Below, in pieces: positions 51,215 to 59,933 of a DNA stretch of 64,000 nucleotides. The notes under the pieces were generated by a model. That model ran no database searches. It had not been told where the DNA came from and saw nothing but the letters and a program-made list of their open reading frames with translations. Every line of letters starts with the position of its first letter. Positions within the stretch are counted from its first letter, which is position 1. A program made the position numbers and the translations under genes. Source of the stretch: Streptomyces cyanogenus (GTDB lineage Bacteria; Actinomycetota; Actinomycetes; Streptomycetales; Streptomycetaceae); assembly GCF_017526105.1 (NCBI RefSeq), contig NZ_CP071839.1:8470001-8534000 (forward strand), in the 5' to 3' direction.

Positions 51215-54200
51215 GCCGTCGAGCCGGCTGCCGGGAGCTGCTGAGAGAAGCGACCGTACGCCTGGAGAGTCCGGCAACGACCACCGGCAGAGGCCCGCTG
51301 CAGGGCACCGGCTTCTTCATCACACCGGACACTGTGGCCACCTGCGCCCATGTCATCGCCGCTGCAGGCAGCCCATTGCCGCACCGTGTACACGGTCGCA
51401 TCGTGGTGCGGCAGTGTGAACTCACCTTTGCGGTCTCGCCGGACGCGTACTTCCGCGATGAGAGCGGGTTGGACCTGGCGCTGCTGAAGGTGGTGCAGGA
51501 CGATGCCGATGCTGAACCACCAATCCCGGTAGTACCTGTGCTCATGTCCGATGTGGCGGAACTCGGCGATGCCTTGTGGACATACGGCCATCCCGAGGGA
51601 ACGTTCGGTTCTGGTGAGCCTGCTCGCTTCGTCTATGAGGGCGAGGCGCTCCGTAGTCCGGAGGGTCTCCTGGAACTGCCGCGAGCAGTGGGGACCGAGG
51701 TGGTCGACGGCTTCAGCGGCAGCGCAGTGATCAATCTCAAGACCGGCGCGGTCATGGGAATGGTGGCGACCTCGAACCGCAGGGGCAGCGCCCACCTGCT
51801 GTCGGTAACTCAGATCCTCGCCCGCTGCCCGGAAGCCCGCCGTATGGATGAGTCGGCAGTCATAGCCCACTTGCCCTGGCTGAAGACGCTGTCCGACAGC
51901 CAGTTGCTGGCTGGTGGCCGGCAGTTCGCCGGTCCCCAGCTCCGCAAGTACCTGAAGGAGGCCAAGCAGGCGGCGCGGCACGACACCTACGAGGCCAAGC
52001 AGGCGGCGCGGCACGACACCTACTGGGAAGGCGTGAATGACGCGCCGTTCCTCTCTGCCGTGTACGCGCCCCAACGCGTACACGAGCGCGAAGTCCCACG
52101 TGCGACCCCAAAGGTGGACAGGCCCGAGGTTGCGGACGGGCGGCTGCCGGCGGAAACGGTGCTGGACCTCGATGGCGATACAGTGTTGATCGGCGGGCCA
52201 GGGACGGGTAAGTCCAGTCTGCTTCGAACCGGCATGATCTCGCTTGCCGACCGATGGCTGCGGCGCGAGGAAGCCTCGCTGGTCCCCGTCCGGTTGAACG
52301 CCGCAGCCCTGGCCACTGACGAGCCGTGGGCCCAGGCCATAGCAAGAGGTGCCAACACCGTCCTCGGCGGCGGTACCCAAATGGGCTTGTCGCCGGACTT
52401 CTTCGACCTTGCACCGGCGGCGCGAGCCCGCTGGCTCCTTCTCGTTGATGGTCTTGACGAGGTCGTGAGCTACGAAGCCCGGGCAAGGGTCTTCGAGACG
52501 ATCACCGCGATCCACAGGCAGAGCGACGTCTACCAGATCGTCCTCACTACGCGCTTTCTGCCGGAGGAGGGGATACCCACGCCAGCGGGGTGGACGGTTC
52601 GGCTCTTCGAACTGTTGCCGTTGGAGGCGCACGAAATCGAGGCATTCGCCGTCCGTTGGTTCACGGCCGCACGGCTCCCGGACCCACAGGACGCCGCCGC
52701 CCGCTTCGGCACGCAGCTCGGCCGCGCCGGGCTGGAGGAGCTGGCGCGGGTACCTCTGATGGCTGGACTGCTTTGCCGCCTCTTCACAGCGCGCCCAGAC
52801 GAAGCGATGCCGAGGAGCCGCTACGACATCTACGAGAGCTTCATCGTCGGCCTGCGGACACGCCAGTTCAGGAGCGACTCCTCGGGGATCGTCGAGCAAA
52901 TGCGGCTCGCCGCCGAGCGCTACGGCACCACTGTCGCCAAGGCGGCTGAGATGCTGCCGAACCATGTTTTCGATCTTCTCGGCAGGCTTGCACTGGCTCG
53001 CCGCGACGGCGATACGACAAGCGCCTTCGAGCAGCTGACCGAATGGGGACGTCCACTGTGTCCGGATGAACTGAAGCATCAGTGGCCCGCGCTGCTGCGC
53101 GACATCCTGCGACGCAGCGGGGTACTGGTCCCTGTCGGCCAGGACTTCACCTTCCTGCACCAGACGATCGCCGATTTCCTCGCTGCTCGGCAGATCAGCT
53201 GTGACGAGGACCGGAGCGACACGGAGTTCGTGGAACTCTTCGGCCAAGGCCAGTCCCGCCCCGGACGGATCGGCAGACTGGCCGCCGAGGAGAACTCATT
53301 CGCCCGCTTTCTTGTCGCTTCCTGGATCGACCGGGGCCGTGCCGGGGTCAAGGAGAATCTGAACGAGTGCGCCGGGCAGCTCTCCGGGGCCGGCTTCATC
53401 GCGGACCTCGTGGTCGATCGAGTCAGGATCGGCCCCACGCTTCAGCGGACGGCCATCGATGCCCTCCTCCGCACCTGGGACGCCGCCGCTACTCCTCATG
53501 GCGTCCTGAACCCGCACCTTCGGGTCCGTGTGGCGGTGACGTTGGACAGGCTGGGGCACTCGGCGGCTGCAGACATGCTCGCGGCGCTCGTGGCCGACTC
53601 TCGGAAATTCGGGTACGTGGGCGGGTTGGAACGCAGGGAAGCCGCACGGGAGCTCGTCGGCCTCGACGGTTCGCGTGGGGCGGACCTCCTGGCGTCGTTC
53701 CTGAGAGACGACGACGCCTTCCCGTACGGGGCGGACCGTGTCGACCTCGCGATCATCCTGACCGAAGCACATCACCCGGGCAGTGCCGATCTGCTGGCGG
53801 AACTGGCCGCGGCGGATGACTCAGGGACGCAGAAACTGAAGGCCGCCTCGACGTTGACGGAGTTCGGCGACGAGCGCGGACGCGCCCTTCTGGCAGCACT
53901 CTCCCGGGATGCCAGGGGCGACGCCGGGTTTCATGTCCACGCTGCCAAGAAACTGGCCACAGCGGGCGACCCTCGCGGTCCCCTCCGTCTGTCCGAAGTG
54001 GCCTTGGGCCACTCAGCCACTGGCCGGGCACGCTTCTTCGCCGCCCTCTGCCTCGTGCACCTCGGGGATCCTGTTGGACGGGACGCGTTACGCGCCTTGG
54101 CCGCCGGCGAAGCCCTGAAGACGTATGCGCGCCCTTCGCCCGCGGTGCGGTGGCACATCAGTTACTCGCTGGGCGCGGACGGAAGACTGTACATCCACAC

Positions 54201-54882
54201 GCAGGAGACCTCGCAGGACGGCCTGCGTCGCACCAGCTACTCGTCGAGTGCGGACGCAGGACTGTACATCCACACGCAGATGACCTCGCAAGAGAACCAG
54301 GAACCCCTCGACGTCGGCGGGTTCATCGAAAGCCTCATGGAACGGGACAGGCTGCGTATGGACGCCGCCGAGGCTCTGGCCAGGATGGGAGACCCGCGCG
54401 GCGCGGACGCACTGGCGGGCATGGCGACCCAAGAGGGCTTCCACGCTAATCTCCAAGCGGGCACAAGGCTGGTTCGTCTGGGAGATCCACGCGGCTTCGA
54501 AGCCATCCAACAGCAGACCCGCGCCGGAGGCGAGGGCCCGTTTGCCTTCCTGTCGCGCCTACATGCCGCCATGGAACTCACCCGGCTGGGTGATCCGCGC
54601 GGTGGGGACACCCTGGCCCGTCTCCTCCAGGACTGGGACGCTGTGGCTGGCGAAAGCGCGCTGGTGCCCGACTTCGCACGAGTTGCAGCTGCGGAGGTGC
54701 TCGCACGGCACGGCGACGCACGCGGTGCCGACGTGCTCGCAGCCATCGCGGCCTCCCGGGCCACGCACGAGGACTCCCGTATCGAGGCGGCCGCTTTGCT
54801 CGTAGAGCTCAAGGACCCACGAGGCGCGCGCCTGCATCGCAAGCTCGGACGCGCGCGCAACAGGCGGCGACGCCAGTACTGA
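51199..54882 (+). CDS. Trypsin-like protease/NACHT NTPase with HEAT repeats
   Basis: A 1227-residue protein. The protease domain (about 10-225) keeps the triad His51 (VATCAHVI), Asp92 (GLDLALLK) and Ser173 (DGFSGSAV). The NACHT domain has P-loop GGPGTGKSS (332-340) and Walker B LLLVDGLDEV (413-422). From about residue 720 to the end come HEAT-like repeats with a recurring GDPRGADAL turn, likely the sensing arm. A 33-bp tandem duplication gives EAKQAARHDTY twice in the protease-NACHT linker. The GTG at 51199 is the first plausible start after the Trypco1 helix; the open frame further upstream is an antisense-like shadow of the Trypco1 gene. A proteolytic conflict effector is the likely role. 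Confidence 0.87.
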   Translation: MGEAVSRRAGCRELLREATVRLESPATTTGRGPLQGTGFFITPDTVATCAHVIAAAGSPLPHRVHGRIVVRQCELTFAVSPDAYFRDESGLDLALLKVVQDDADAEPPIPVVPVLMSDVAELGDALWTYGHPEGTFGSGEPARFVYEGEALRSPEGLLELPRAVGTEVVDGFSGSAVINLKTGAVMGMVATSNRRGSAHLLSVTQILARCPEARRMDESAVIAHLPWLKTLSDSQLLAGGRQFAGPQLRKYLKEAKQAARHDTYEAKQAARHDTYWEGVNDAPFLSAVYAPQRVHEREVPRATPKVDRPEVADGRLPAETVLDLDGDTVLIGGPGTGKSSLLRTGMISLADRWLRREEASLVPVRLNAAALATDEPWAQAIARGANTVLGGGTQMGLSPDFFDLAPAARARWLLLVDGLDEVVSYEARARVFETITAIHRQSDVYQIVLTTRFLPEEGIPTPAGWTVRLFELLPLEAHEIEAFAVRWFTAARLPDPQDAAARFGTQLGRAGLEELARVPLMAGLLCRLFTARPDEAMPRSRYDIYESFIVGLRTRQFRSDSSGIVEQMRLAAERYGTTVAKAAEMLPNHVFDLLGRLALARRDGDTTSAFEQLTEWGRPLCPDELKHQWPALLRDILRRSGVLVPVGQDFTFLHQTIADFLAARQISCDEDRSDTEFVELFGQGQSRPGRIGRLAAEENSFARFLVASWIDRGRAGVKENLNECAGQLSGAGFIADLVVDRVRIGPTLQRTAIDALLRTWDAAATPHGVLNPHLRVRVAVTLDRLGHSAAADMLAALVADSRKFGYVGGLERREAARELVGLDGSRGADLLASFLRDDDAFPYGADRVDLAIILTEAHHPGSADLLAELAAADDSGTQKLKAASTLTEFGDERGRALLAALSRDARGDAGFHVHAAKKLATAGDPRGPLRLSEVALGHSATGRARFFAALCLVHLGDPVGRDALRALAAGEALKTYARPSPAVRWHISYSLGADGRLYIHTQETSQDGLRRTSYSSSADAGLYIHTQMTSQENQEPLDVGGFIESLMERDRLRMDAAEALARMGDPRGADALAGMATQEGFHANLQAGTRLVRLGDPRGFEAIQQQTRAGGEGPFAFLSRLHAAMELTRLGDPRGGDTLARLLQDWDAVAGESALVPDFARVAAAEVLARHGDARGADVLAAIAASRATHEDSRIEAAALLVELKDPRGARLHRKLGRARNRRRRQY
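51958..52023 (+). repeat. 33-bp perfect tandem duplication inside the protease-NACHT gene
   Basis: GAGGCCAAGCAGGCGGCGCG and the next 13 bases occur twice in a row without change, adding 11 residues (EAKQAARHDTY) to the linker between protease and NTPase. The identity suggests a recent event or a length-variable hinge. Confidence 0.9.
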
Positions 54883-55568
54883 AACCGGTCCACAGCACAG
54901 CAGGATGGTCTTGCTACAACTAATCGGCCCTCGCACCCAGTGACTGATCGCGGCGGCACCTGGAGACACTTCAGAACCGCTGACCCACCGCGTAGTGCCC
55001 TTTCGCCTGCTGTCTTCAACGGCGCATGGAGAGACCACCTTGCGCCGGGGAAGGGGGCATGACGCCGAGGGCGGCGAGGAGCTCTCATCCGGTCGAGAAG
55101 TCGGCGAATTCGATGTCGCCGAAGGCGGATGCGCAGAGCGTGGGCGCGGCCCCGTTCGCGAAAGTAGGCGTGTGCCAGCGCGTCGTGTCGGGATCACCGT
55201 CTGCTGCTCGCGCGCGCCGGCATGTCGAGCTGCGGACAGCTCCCGGGCGACCTCTCCAGGCGTGTACCGGGCGATCCATCGCATTCGTGGATCGTCCGAG
55301 GACCTGCAGGAGCTGAGGACTGGAAGACGAAGCCTTCTGCGTCGGCCTGGGCACGCTGAAGGGCCGGTATCCGGGGCTGTCACCGAGCCGGCACCGCTTC
55401 CTCGATGCTCCGGACTCCTTCGCCACCCACCGCTGCACAGTGCGCTGCGACACCCAAGGACGGCGGCTACCCTCCGGGTGGAACCTTGGTGCGCCGACAG
55501 GAACGCAGGCGGGCCCTCGCAAGGCAAGGACCGCCGGGCTGGGACAGGACAAGCAGTGGGTGGGGGTG
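54883..55568. other. Stretch without an intact gene
   Basis: On the minus strand near 55440-55520 'VSQRTVQRWVAKE' resembles a helix-turn-helix, and near 55230-55280 'ARYTPGEVARELSAARHAGA' has coding-like composition, but the frames shift between them and no start is evident. It is probably a decayed DNA-binding protein gene. Confidence 0.4.
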
Positions 55569-56297
55569 TCAGGACAACCAGTCGGTGTAACGGGTGGGGG
55601 CGAGGTGGGCGTCCGTGTCGGTGAGGACGTCGCCCTTGACGACGGCGAACATGCCGGCGGTGGGGTCGGTCACGACGGTACGGTGGTCGCCCTTGTGGGC
55701 CAGGGTGATCCGGCCTACCTCGTCCAGGGTGAAGACCTCGGGGCCGGCGATGTTGCGGATGCCGTTCAGCGGGGCTCCGGCGGCGACCTCCGCCACCGCG
55801 GCGGCCACGTCCCTGGAGGCGATCGGCTGGATCGGGGTGGCGGGCAGCCGGACGGTGTCGGCGTCAGCGGTCCACGACAGGACCGCGTCCATGAAGTCCA
55901 TGAACTGCGTCGCCCGGACGATCGAGTAGGGGATCGGTCCGGCCGCGAGGATCTTCTCCTGGAGCGCCTTGGCCCGGTAGTAGTCCAGCTCCGGCACCCG
56001 GTCCACGCCGACGATCGAGAGAATGACGAAGTGGCCGACGCCGCCCTTGTGGGCCGCGGCCAGAAGGTTGTCCATCGAGGTCTGGAAGAAGCCCAGGGAG
56101 GCCTCGTCGAAGGTCGGGGAGTTCGTCAGGTTGACGACGACGTCCGCTCCCGACGTCGCCTCCTCCAGTCCCTGACCGCTGATGATGTCGACTCCGGTGG
56201 ACTTCGAGTGAGGCACCGCCTCGTGCCCGGCCGCGGTCAGGTTCCTCACGACCTGCGACCCGATCAGCCCGGTACCGCCGATTACCGCGATCTTCAT
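55569..56297 (-). CDS. NmrA-like NAD(P)-binding oxidoreductase
   Basis: A 242-residue atypical short-chain dehydrogenase. MKIAVIGGTGLIGSQVVRNL contains the GGTGLIG dinucleotide loop; 'VVVNLTNSPTFDEASLGFF' and 'YYRAKALQEKILAAGPIPYS' (YxxxK-like) follow, typical of NmrA/atypical-SDR proteins that act as redox sensors or quinone reductases. ATG at 56297 has GAAAGG seven bases before it. The upstream region is AT-rich with a perfect dyad, suggesting a local repressor. The partner regulator gene is not evident. Confidence 0.88.
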   Translation of the reverse strand: MKIAVIGGTGLIGSQVVRNLTAAGHEAVPHSKSTGVDIISGQGLEEATSGADVVVNLTNSPTFDEASLGFFQTSMDNLLAAAHKGGVGHFVILSIVGVDRVPELDYYRAKALQEKILAAGPIPYSIVRATQFMDFMDAVLSWTADADTVRLPATPIQPIASRDVAAAVAEVAAGAPLNGIRNIAGPEVFTLDEVGRITLAHKGDHRTVVTDPTAGMFAVVKGDVLTDTDAHLAPTRYTDWLS

Positions 56298-56320
56298 GAC
56301 ATACCTTTCATAGTCATTAC

Positions 56321-56338
56321 ATATGCAATATGGCATAT
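56321..56338. promoter_or_regulatory. Operator-like dyad upstream of the NmrA-like gene
   Basis: ATATGC-AATATG-GCATAT is a perfect 6+6 inverted repeat with a 6-base spacer, in an AT-rich patch that stands out from the GC-rich surroundings. It lies 24 bases upstream of the oxidoreductase start. It would suit a MarR/HxlR- or TetR-type repressor. This is inferred from symmetry and place. Confidence 0.5.
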
Positions 56339-56536
56339 AAACTGTTATGTGTATGCGGCATGAAACGGGCCGTTTTGGCAAACCCAGAGGGCCAGCGTCG
56401 GAGGCCGTCGACGAACGTGACCGTCTCGTCGAGCGGCGCTCGGCGTATGCGGGCGTCACCCGCTGTGACATCTTCGAACCCGATCGACACACCGCAGAAG
56501 AGTTGAGCTACCGCCGCCTGCTGTGGAAGCGCGGAA

Positions 56537-57301
56537 TCAAACCCATGTGCGCTGCTGCGGTCGTCGACCGCAGCAGCAACCTGTGGCGAACAGTCCCGTC
56601 TTGTATGTGGCCTGCGCCCAGAGGGAACCTTGGAACCCTGCGTAGGTCAGTTGGCGCTCGGGTCGTGTCCTGCTGCCGCTGGTGGACCAGGAGCCGGGGC
56701 GGCAGACTGACCGGCACTGAATTGTGAGGATCCATCGGTTCCCCACAAGACCCAGTACCGCACCGAACAGCCCTGCCGCGGCGGTGATCAGCTGCTGGCC
56801 GGTGGAGGCGGAGAGTGCGGTCACGACGGTCAGCCAGGCAGCCACAACAGCGACAATGACGAGAGCCAACGCCACCGCGGGCACGAACCAGTTCCCAACG
56901 TGCGCGCTCGCCAAGGGCCGGGCGGCGCAGGTCGGCCGACCGTTGGCGAGGAGGCTGAGACAGGCTGCACGCCAGGTCGCCACCGGGAAGAGCCACCAAG
57001 GAGCACGAGCCGCGGAACTGTCACTGCCCAAGGCGAACAGCACGGTGACACCGCCGACCGCAGTAGAAGCCACCGCCATCCCAATCGCGGTGGCGGCTAT
57101 AGCCACGTAGGTGGTCACGAACTGAAGACTGACCGAGTAGCGGTAGCGGATCCAGACGTGCAGCACGGCCTTCCGGATGCCGCGGAGTTCCTCGTCATCG
57201 AGATCGGGGAGCGCCGCGGTATACCGACGGGTCCGTGACGCGATTTCCCGCAGCCACACTGCTTCGCGGTGAAGAAGCTCAGCGCCGTCCATGTTCCGCA
57301 T
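56537..57301 (-). CDS. Hypothetical multi-span membrane protein
   Basis: A 254-residue protein. The soluble N-terminal part (about 1-60, 'LLHREAVWLREIASRTRRYT') is followed by four hydrophobic segments at about 60-85 ('FVTTYVAIAATAIGMAVA'), 86-105, 137-163 ('FVPAVALALVIVAVVAAWL') and 170-190 ('AAAGLFGAVLGLVGN'), then a basic C-terminal tail. ATG at 57301 has GGAAGG about ten bases upstream. No family is recognised. The C-terminal ~60 residues look poorly conserved in composition, so a late frameshift is possible. Confidence 0.55.
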   Translation of the reverse strand: MRNMDGAELLHREAVWLREIASRTRRYTAALPDLDDEELRGIRKAVLHVWIRYRYSVSLQFVTTYVAIAATAIGMAVASTAVGGVTVLFALGSDSSAARAPWWLFPVATWRAACLSLLANGRPTCAARPLASAHVGNWFVPAVALALVIVAVVAAWLTVVTALSASTGQQLITAAAGLFGAVLGLVGNRWILTIQCRSVCRPGSWSTSGSRTRPERQLTYAGFQGSLWAQATYKTGLFATGCCCGRRPQQRTWV

Positions 57302-57837
57302 GCCGTCCAGCCTTCCCAATCCCCCCTGTTCTCGAGCCTGTTGAAGCGGAAGTCCCCTCCTCGGTGGGCACGTGGCTCGTGCTCGACACCGGTGACGCCC
57401 AGGTCCATCTCGGCAGCGCGGCAGAGGCATACACGCCGACACGGCTGCTGCACGCCGGCGGCGGCCCGGACGTCGGCGCGGCGGCAGCGGTCCTGCTGCC
57501 GGAGTTCCTCGACGATGCCCGGTCCGCGACGTCCACAGGCTCTCGACCGCCGCGGTTGCCGGGCGGCCTGTCACCTTCGCCGCCGCGGCCTACTGCGCCA
57601 AACGCATGACACATGACGTTATTTACTGAAAGGATCGAGCCGTCGCGGGCTCCGCTTCAGGGGCTCCGTGGACTTCATGAGCGTGCGACACACATCCTCG
57701 CGGACTCGCGCCCCCGGCCAACCGATCGCATACCTCGGGACACGGTTCACCTTGCAGATGTGACGTCGAGTGGCTGTTCATGAACGCATGGTCAGGTGGT
57801 GTCCGGCCGGACTCCGACGGAGAAACTGGAGGAACAC
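57302..57837. other. Promoter region and possible decayed frame
   Basis: On the plus strand, 57330-57530 reads 'GTWLVLDTGDAQVHLGSAAE' and 'LLHAGGGPDVGAAAAVLLPE', which has coding-like composition but no start signal or family. The right end, with GGAGGA at 57828, is the leader of the next operon. Confidence 0.35.
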
Positions 57838-58275
57838 ATGTCCGATTTGTTGGCGACCGCGGCTGTGATCGCGCCCTTCGTCAGCGCGGCCGCGGCATCT
57901 ATGGGCGATGCCCTGGTCGATTCCGCACGGACCAGGCTCGCGGACGGCGCGGTCGAGCGGGGGCGGCAGCTGCTGGACAGGGCATTGCACCGAGGCGCCG
58001 ACGAGCAGCCCACCGAGCAGGACAGCGACGCCGTCCGGGCGATCGAGGCCCTCTCCCCGGACGAACGCGAAGTCCTGGAACGGGTGATCGGCCGGTGGCT
58101 GAGCGACGGTGACGATCTGAGCGCCCGTTCCCTGGAGAGGCGGATCATCGAGGCACGCCCCGCAGGCAACCAGTCCCATGTCGCAACCTACGGGAACAAC
58201 TCGCCGGCGTTCCACAAGGCGGAGCAGGTCACCTTCAACTACACCACGTCGGACAAGGACAGCGTCGGAAAGTGA
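57838..58275 (+). CDS. Bell-domain-like helical effector with C-terminal amyloid-type motif
   Basis: A 145-residue protein. Residues 1-25 are a hydrophobic helix (MSDLLATAAVIAPFVSAAAA), followed by amphipathic helices to about residue 108 ('LVDSARTRLADGAVERGRQL', 'SPDEREVLERVIGRWLSDGD'). The C-terminal ~35 residues change to Asn/Ser/Gly/Thr-rich sequence with 'PAGNQSHVATYGNNSPAFHK' and VTFNYTTS. This layout, a pore-former-like helical domain followed by a short motif shared with a neighbour, is that of bacterial Bell-domain/amyloid-signalling effectors. ATG at 57838 is fixed by GGAGGA. GTGA overlaps the next gene. Assignment to the Bell class is inferred from layout, not from a profile search. 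Confidence 0.6.
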   Translation: MSDLLATAAVIAPFVSAAAASMGDALVDSARTRLADGAVERGRQLLDRALHRGADEQPTEQDSDAVRAIEALSPDEREVLERVIGRWLSDGDDLSARSLERRIIEARPAGNQSHVATYGNNSPAFHKAEQVTFNYTTSDKDSVGK

Positions 58276-59012
58276 GCGGCAACCCGGCGGGACCGCACAG
58301 CGCTCATACCAGCGGGAACTACTCGCCGGCGTTCGGCTTCGTCGGCAAGCTCTTCCTCAGCGTCATCGTCGGTGACGTCGTCGCGTTCGCCGACAGGGCG
58401 AAGCACTGGGGCGGCTGGAACTGGCCGCCATTCCTGCTCGTCGTCCTGCTCGGCAGCTACGCCCTGATCAGCGCTCCCAACGGTCCGCCGCACCAGTTCG
58501 TCTACGTGTATCTCGCGATCGCCGGTTCGCTCGTTCTGGCACTGGCACGGCTGGCCCACCCCAAGAGCGACATGCTGGCCCGGCACTGGCGCGCACTCAT
58601 CTCGGCCGCGGCCGTGATGCTCGCGGTCGCCGGCACCGTCGGCATGGATTATCTCTCCGATCACGGTGAGATAGACGTCTCCGGGCGCACCAGTCTCACA
58701 CCGCGCGGTGAGGTCACGAGGGGCTCCGAACTGAGTCTCGTCGTCGCGGGCCCCACCGACCGTGCCCACCTGCGGCTGCAACTGACGATCTCCGACGCCA
58801 AAGAGGACGAGGGGTTCTGCAAACCTGAGAGCCGCTACGCGGCTCAGATCCGTGACCGTGGCAGCACCCGGGTCGAGGAGGTGCGCAGCGGCCGGACGGT
58901 CGACTTCCCGCTCGGCGGTCTCCAAGGCCAGATCGAAGTGCAGATCACCCTGTGGACCGAAGAGGGGTGCCAGATGAATGTGTCCGTCGCCGAAGCCGTT
59001 CTGCACGACTGA
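58272..59012 (+). CDS. Membrane protein with N-terminal motif shared with the upstream effector
   Basis: A 246-residue protein. Its first 21 residues (MSGNPAGPHSAHTSGNYSPA and F) carry PAGxxS and GNxSPAF, the same pattern as the end of the upstream protein. Three transmembrane helices follow (about 51-67, 75-94 and 107-127), then an external domain of about 118 residues with two Cys (GFCKPES and EEGCQMN). Three spans place the motif in the cytoplasm and the C-terminal domain outside. It could act as a membrane receptor that seeds aggregation of the effector. GTG overlaps the effector stop, so the two are made together. Confidence 0.65.
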   Translation: MSGNPAGPHSAHTSGNYSPAFGFVGKLFLSVIVGDVVAFADRAKHWGGWNWPPFLLVVLLGSYALISAPNGPPHQFVYVYLAIAGSLVLALARLAHPKSDMLARHWRALISAAAVMLAVAGTVGMDYLSDHGEIDVSGRTSLTPRGEVTRGSELSLVVAGPTDRAHLRLQLTISDAKEDEGFCKPESRYAAQIRDRGSTRVEEVRSGRTVDFPLGGLQGQIEVQITLWTEEGCQMNVSVAEAVLHD

Positions 59013-59021
59013 GAGGATCCC

Positions 59022-59933
59022 GTGCCCGCCACGTCCCTGAAGACACGCTCGTCCGTCCGGCTGCCCGGCCGGATCGGCGGGTCGGCCGCCGTCCTGGCCC
59101 TGCTGCTGAGCCTCGCCTCGTGCTCCTCCGAGGAACCCGAACCGGAGTTCCTCGGCAGGCCGCGCATCACGGTCGCCACACACAACGACCTGCCAGGCAT
59201 GTCGTACTCCGAGAACTACGACCGCTCCGGACTGGACTTCCTCGTCTTCCAGCACGTCAAGGAGGAACTCGACCCCGTCCCCTTCACCGAACCCGTGGAT
59301 GTCGCCTCGGGTGGCAGGGTCACCCAACTCCGCAAGGAAAAGGCCGACATGGTCATCGCCTCGTTCTCCATCACGGCGGAGAGGATGAAGCTGATCGACT
59401 TCGTGGGGCCCTATCTCAAGACCAGGCAGGGGTTTCTCGTCGGTCCTGACAGCGCCGACGTGCAACGGCTCTCCGATCTCAGAGGCACGAGAATCTGCAC
59501 TTGGGAAGGCACCACCTCGAAGGAAGCGCTGAACGACATCAAGAACACCGCCCACGCCGAACCGGTCGTCCTCACCGACGCCTCGGATTGCATCAAGCAA
59601 CTCCTCGACCACGAGGTGCAGGCGGTCTCCACCGATCAGACGATCCTCTACGGCTTCGCCCAGCATTACGAGGACGACAGGCTGCGCGTCGTCCCCGACG
59701 TGACCATCGGGGTACCGCAGGACTACGGGATCGGCCTGCCGAAGGGATACCGGAAGGACTGCCGAAAGCTCAAGGACTGGCTGAAGGAGTATGTCGGTAC
59801 CAGCACCTGGACCAGGGACGTGGAGACGTCCCTGCCCGCTCTCACCGCAGCGGACACGGGCTGGATCAGCAAGCACAAGCCGAGCGACGCGGAGATCGAG
59901 GCCCGCTCGTGCCGCGACAGCATCAGCCCCTGA
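59022..59933 (+). CDS. Extracellular solute-binding lipoprotein (family 3)
   Basis: A 303-residue lipoprotein with signal peptide and lipobox LASC (Cys at about 34). The mature domain is an amino-acid-type periplasmic-binding fold: 'RITVATHNDLPGMSYSENYD', 'KEKADMVIASFSITAERMKL', 'IDFVGPYLKTRQGFLVG' and 'LRGTRICTWEGTTSKEAL'. No permease or ATPase genes accompany it, so transport is unlikely. It more likely serves as an external sensor for the neighbouring membrane protein. GTG at 59022 follows GAGAGGA by five bases, and the gene starts nine bases after the previous stop. Confidence 0.87.
   Translation: MPATSLKTRSSVRLPGRIGGSAAVLALLLSLASCSSEEPEPEFLGRPRITVATHNDLPGMSYSENYDRSGLDFLVFQHVKEELDPVPFTEPVDVASGGRVTQLRKEKADMVIASFSITAERMKLIDFVGPYLKTRQGFLVGPDSADVQRLSDLRGTRICTWEGTTSKEALNDIKNTAHAEPVVLTDASDCIKQLLDHEVQAVSTDQTILYGFAQHYEDDRLRVVPDVTIGVPQDYGIGLPKGYRKDCRKLKDWLKEYVGTSTWTRDVETSLPALTAADTGWISKHKPSDAEIEARSCRDSISP

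Noticed and set aside
56347..56727. Divergent regulator gene opposite the NmrA-like oxidoreductase
   Set aside because: The start codon lacks a ribosome site and the translation matches no regulator; it also runs into the antisense of the membrane protein gene.
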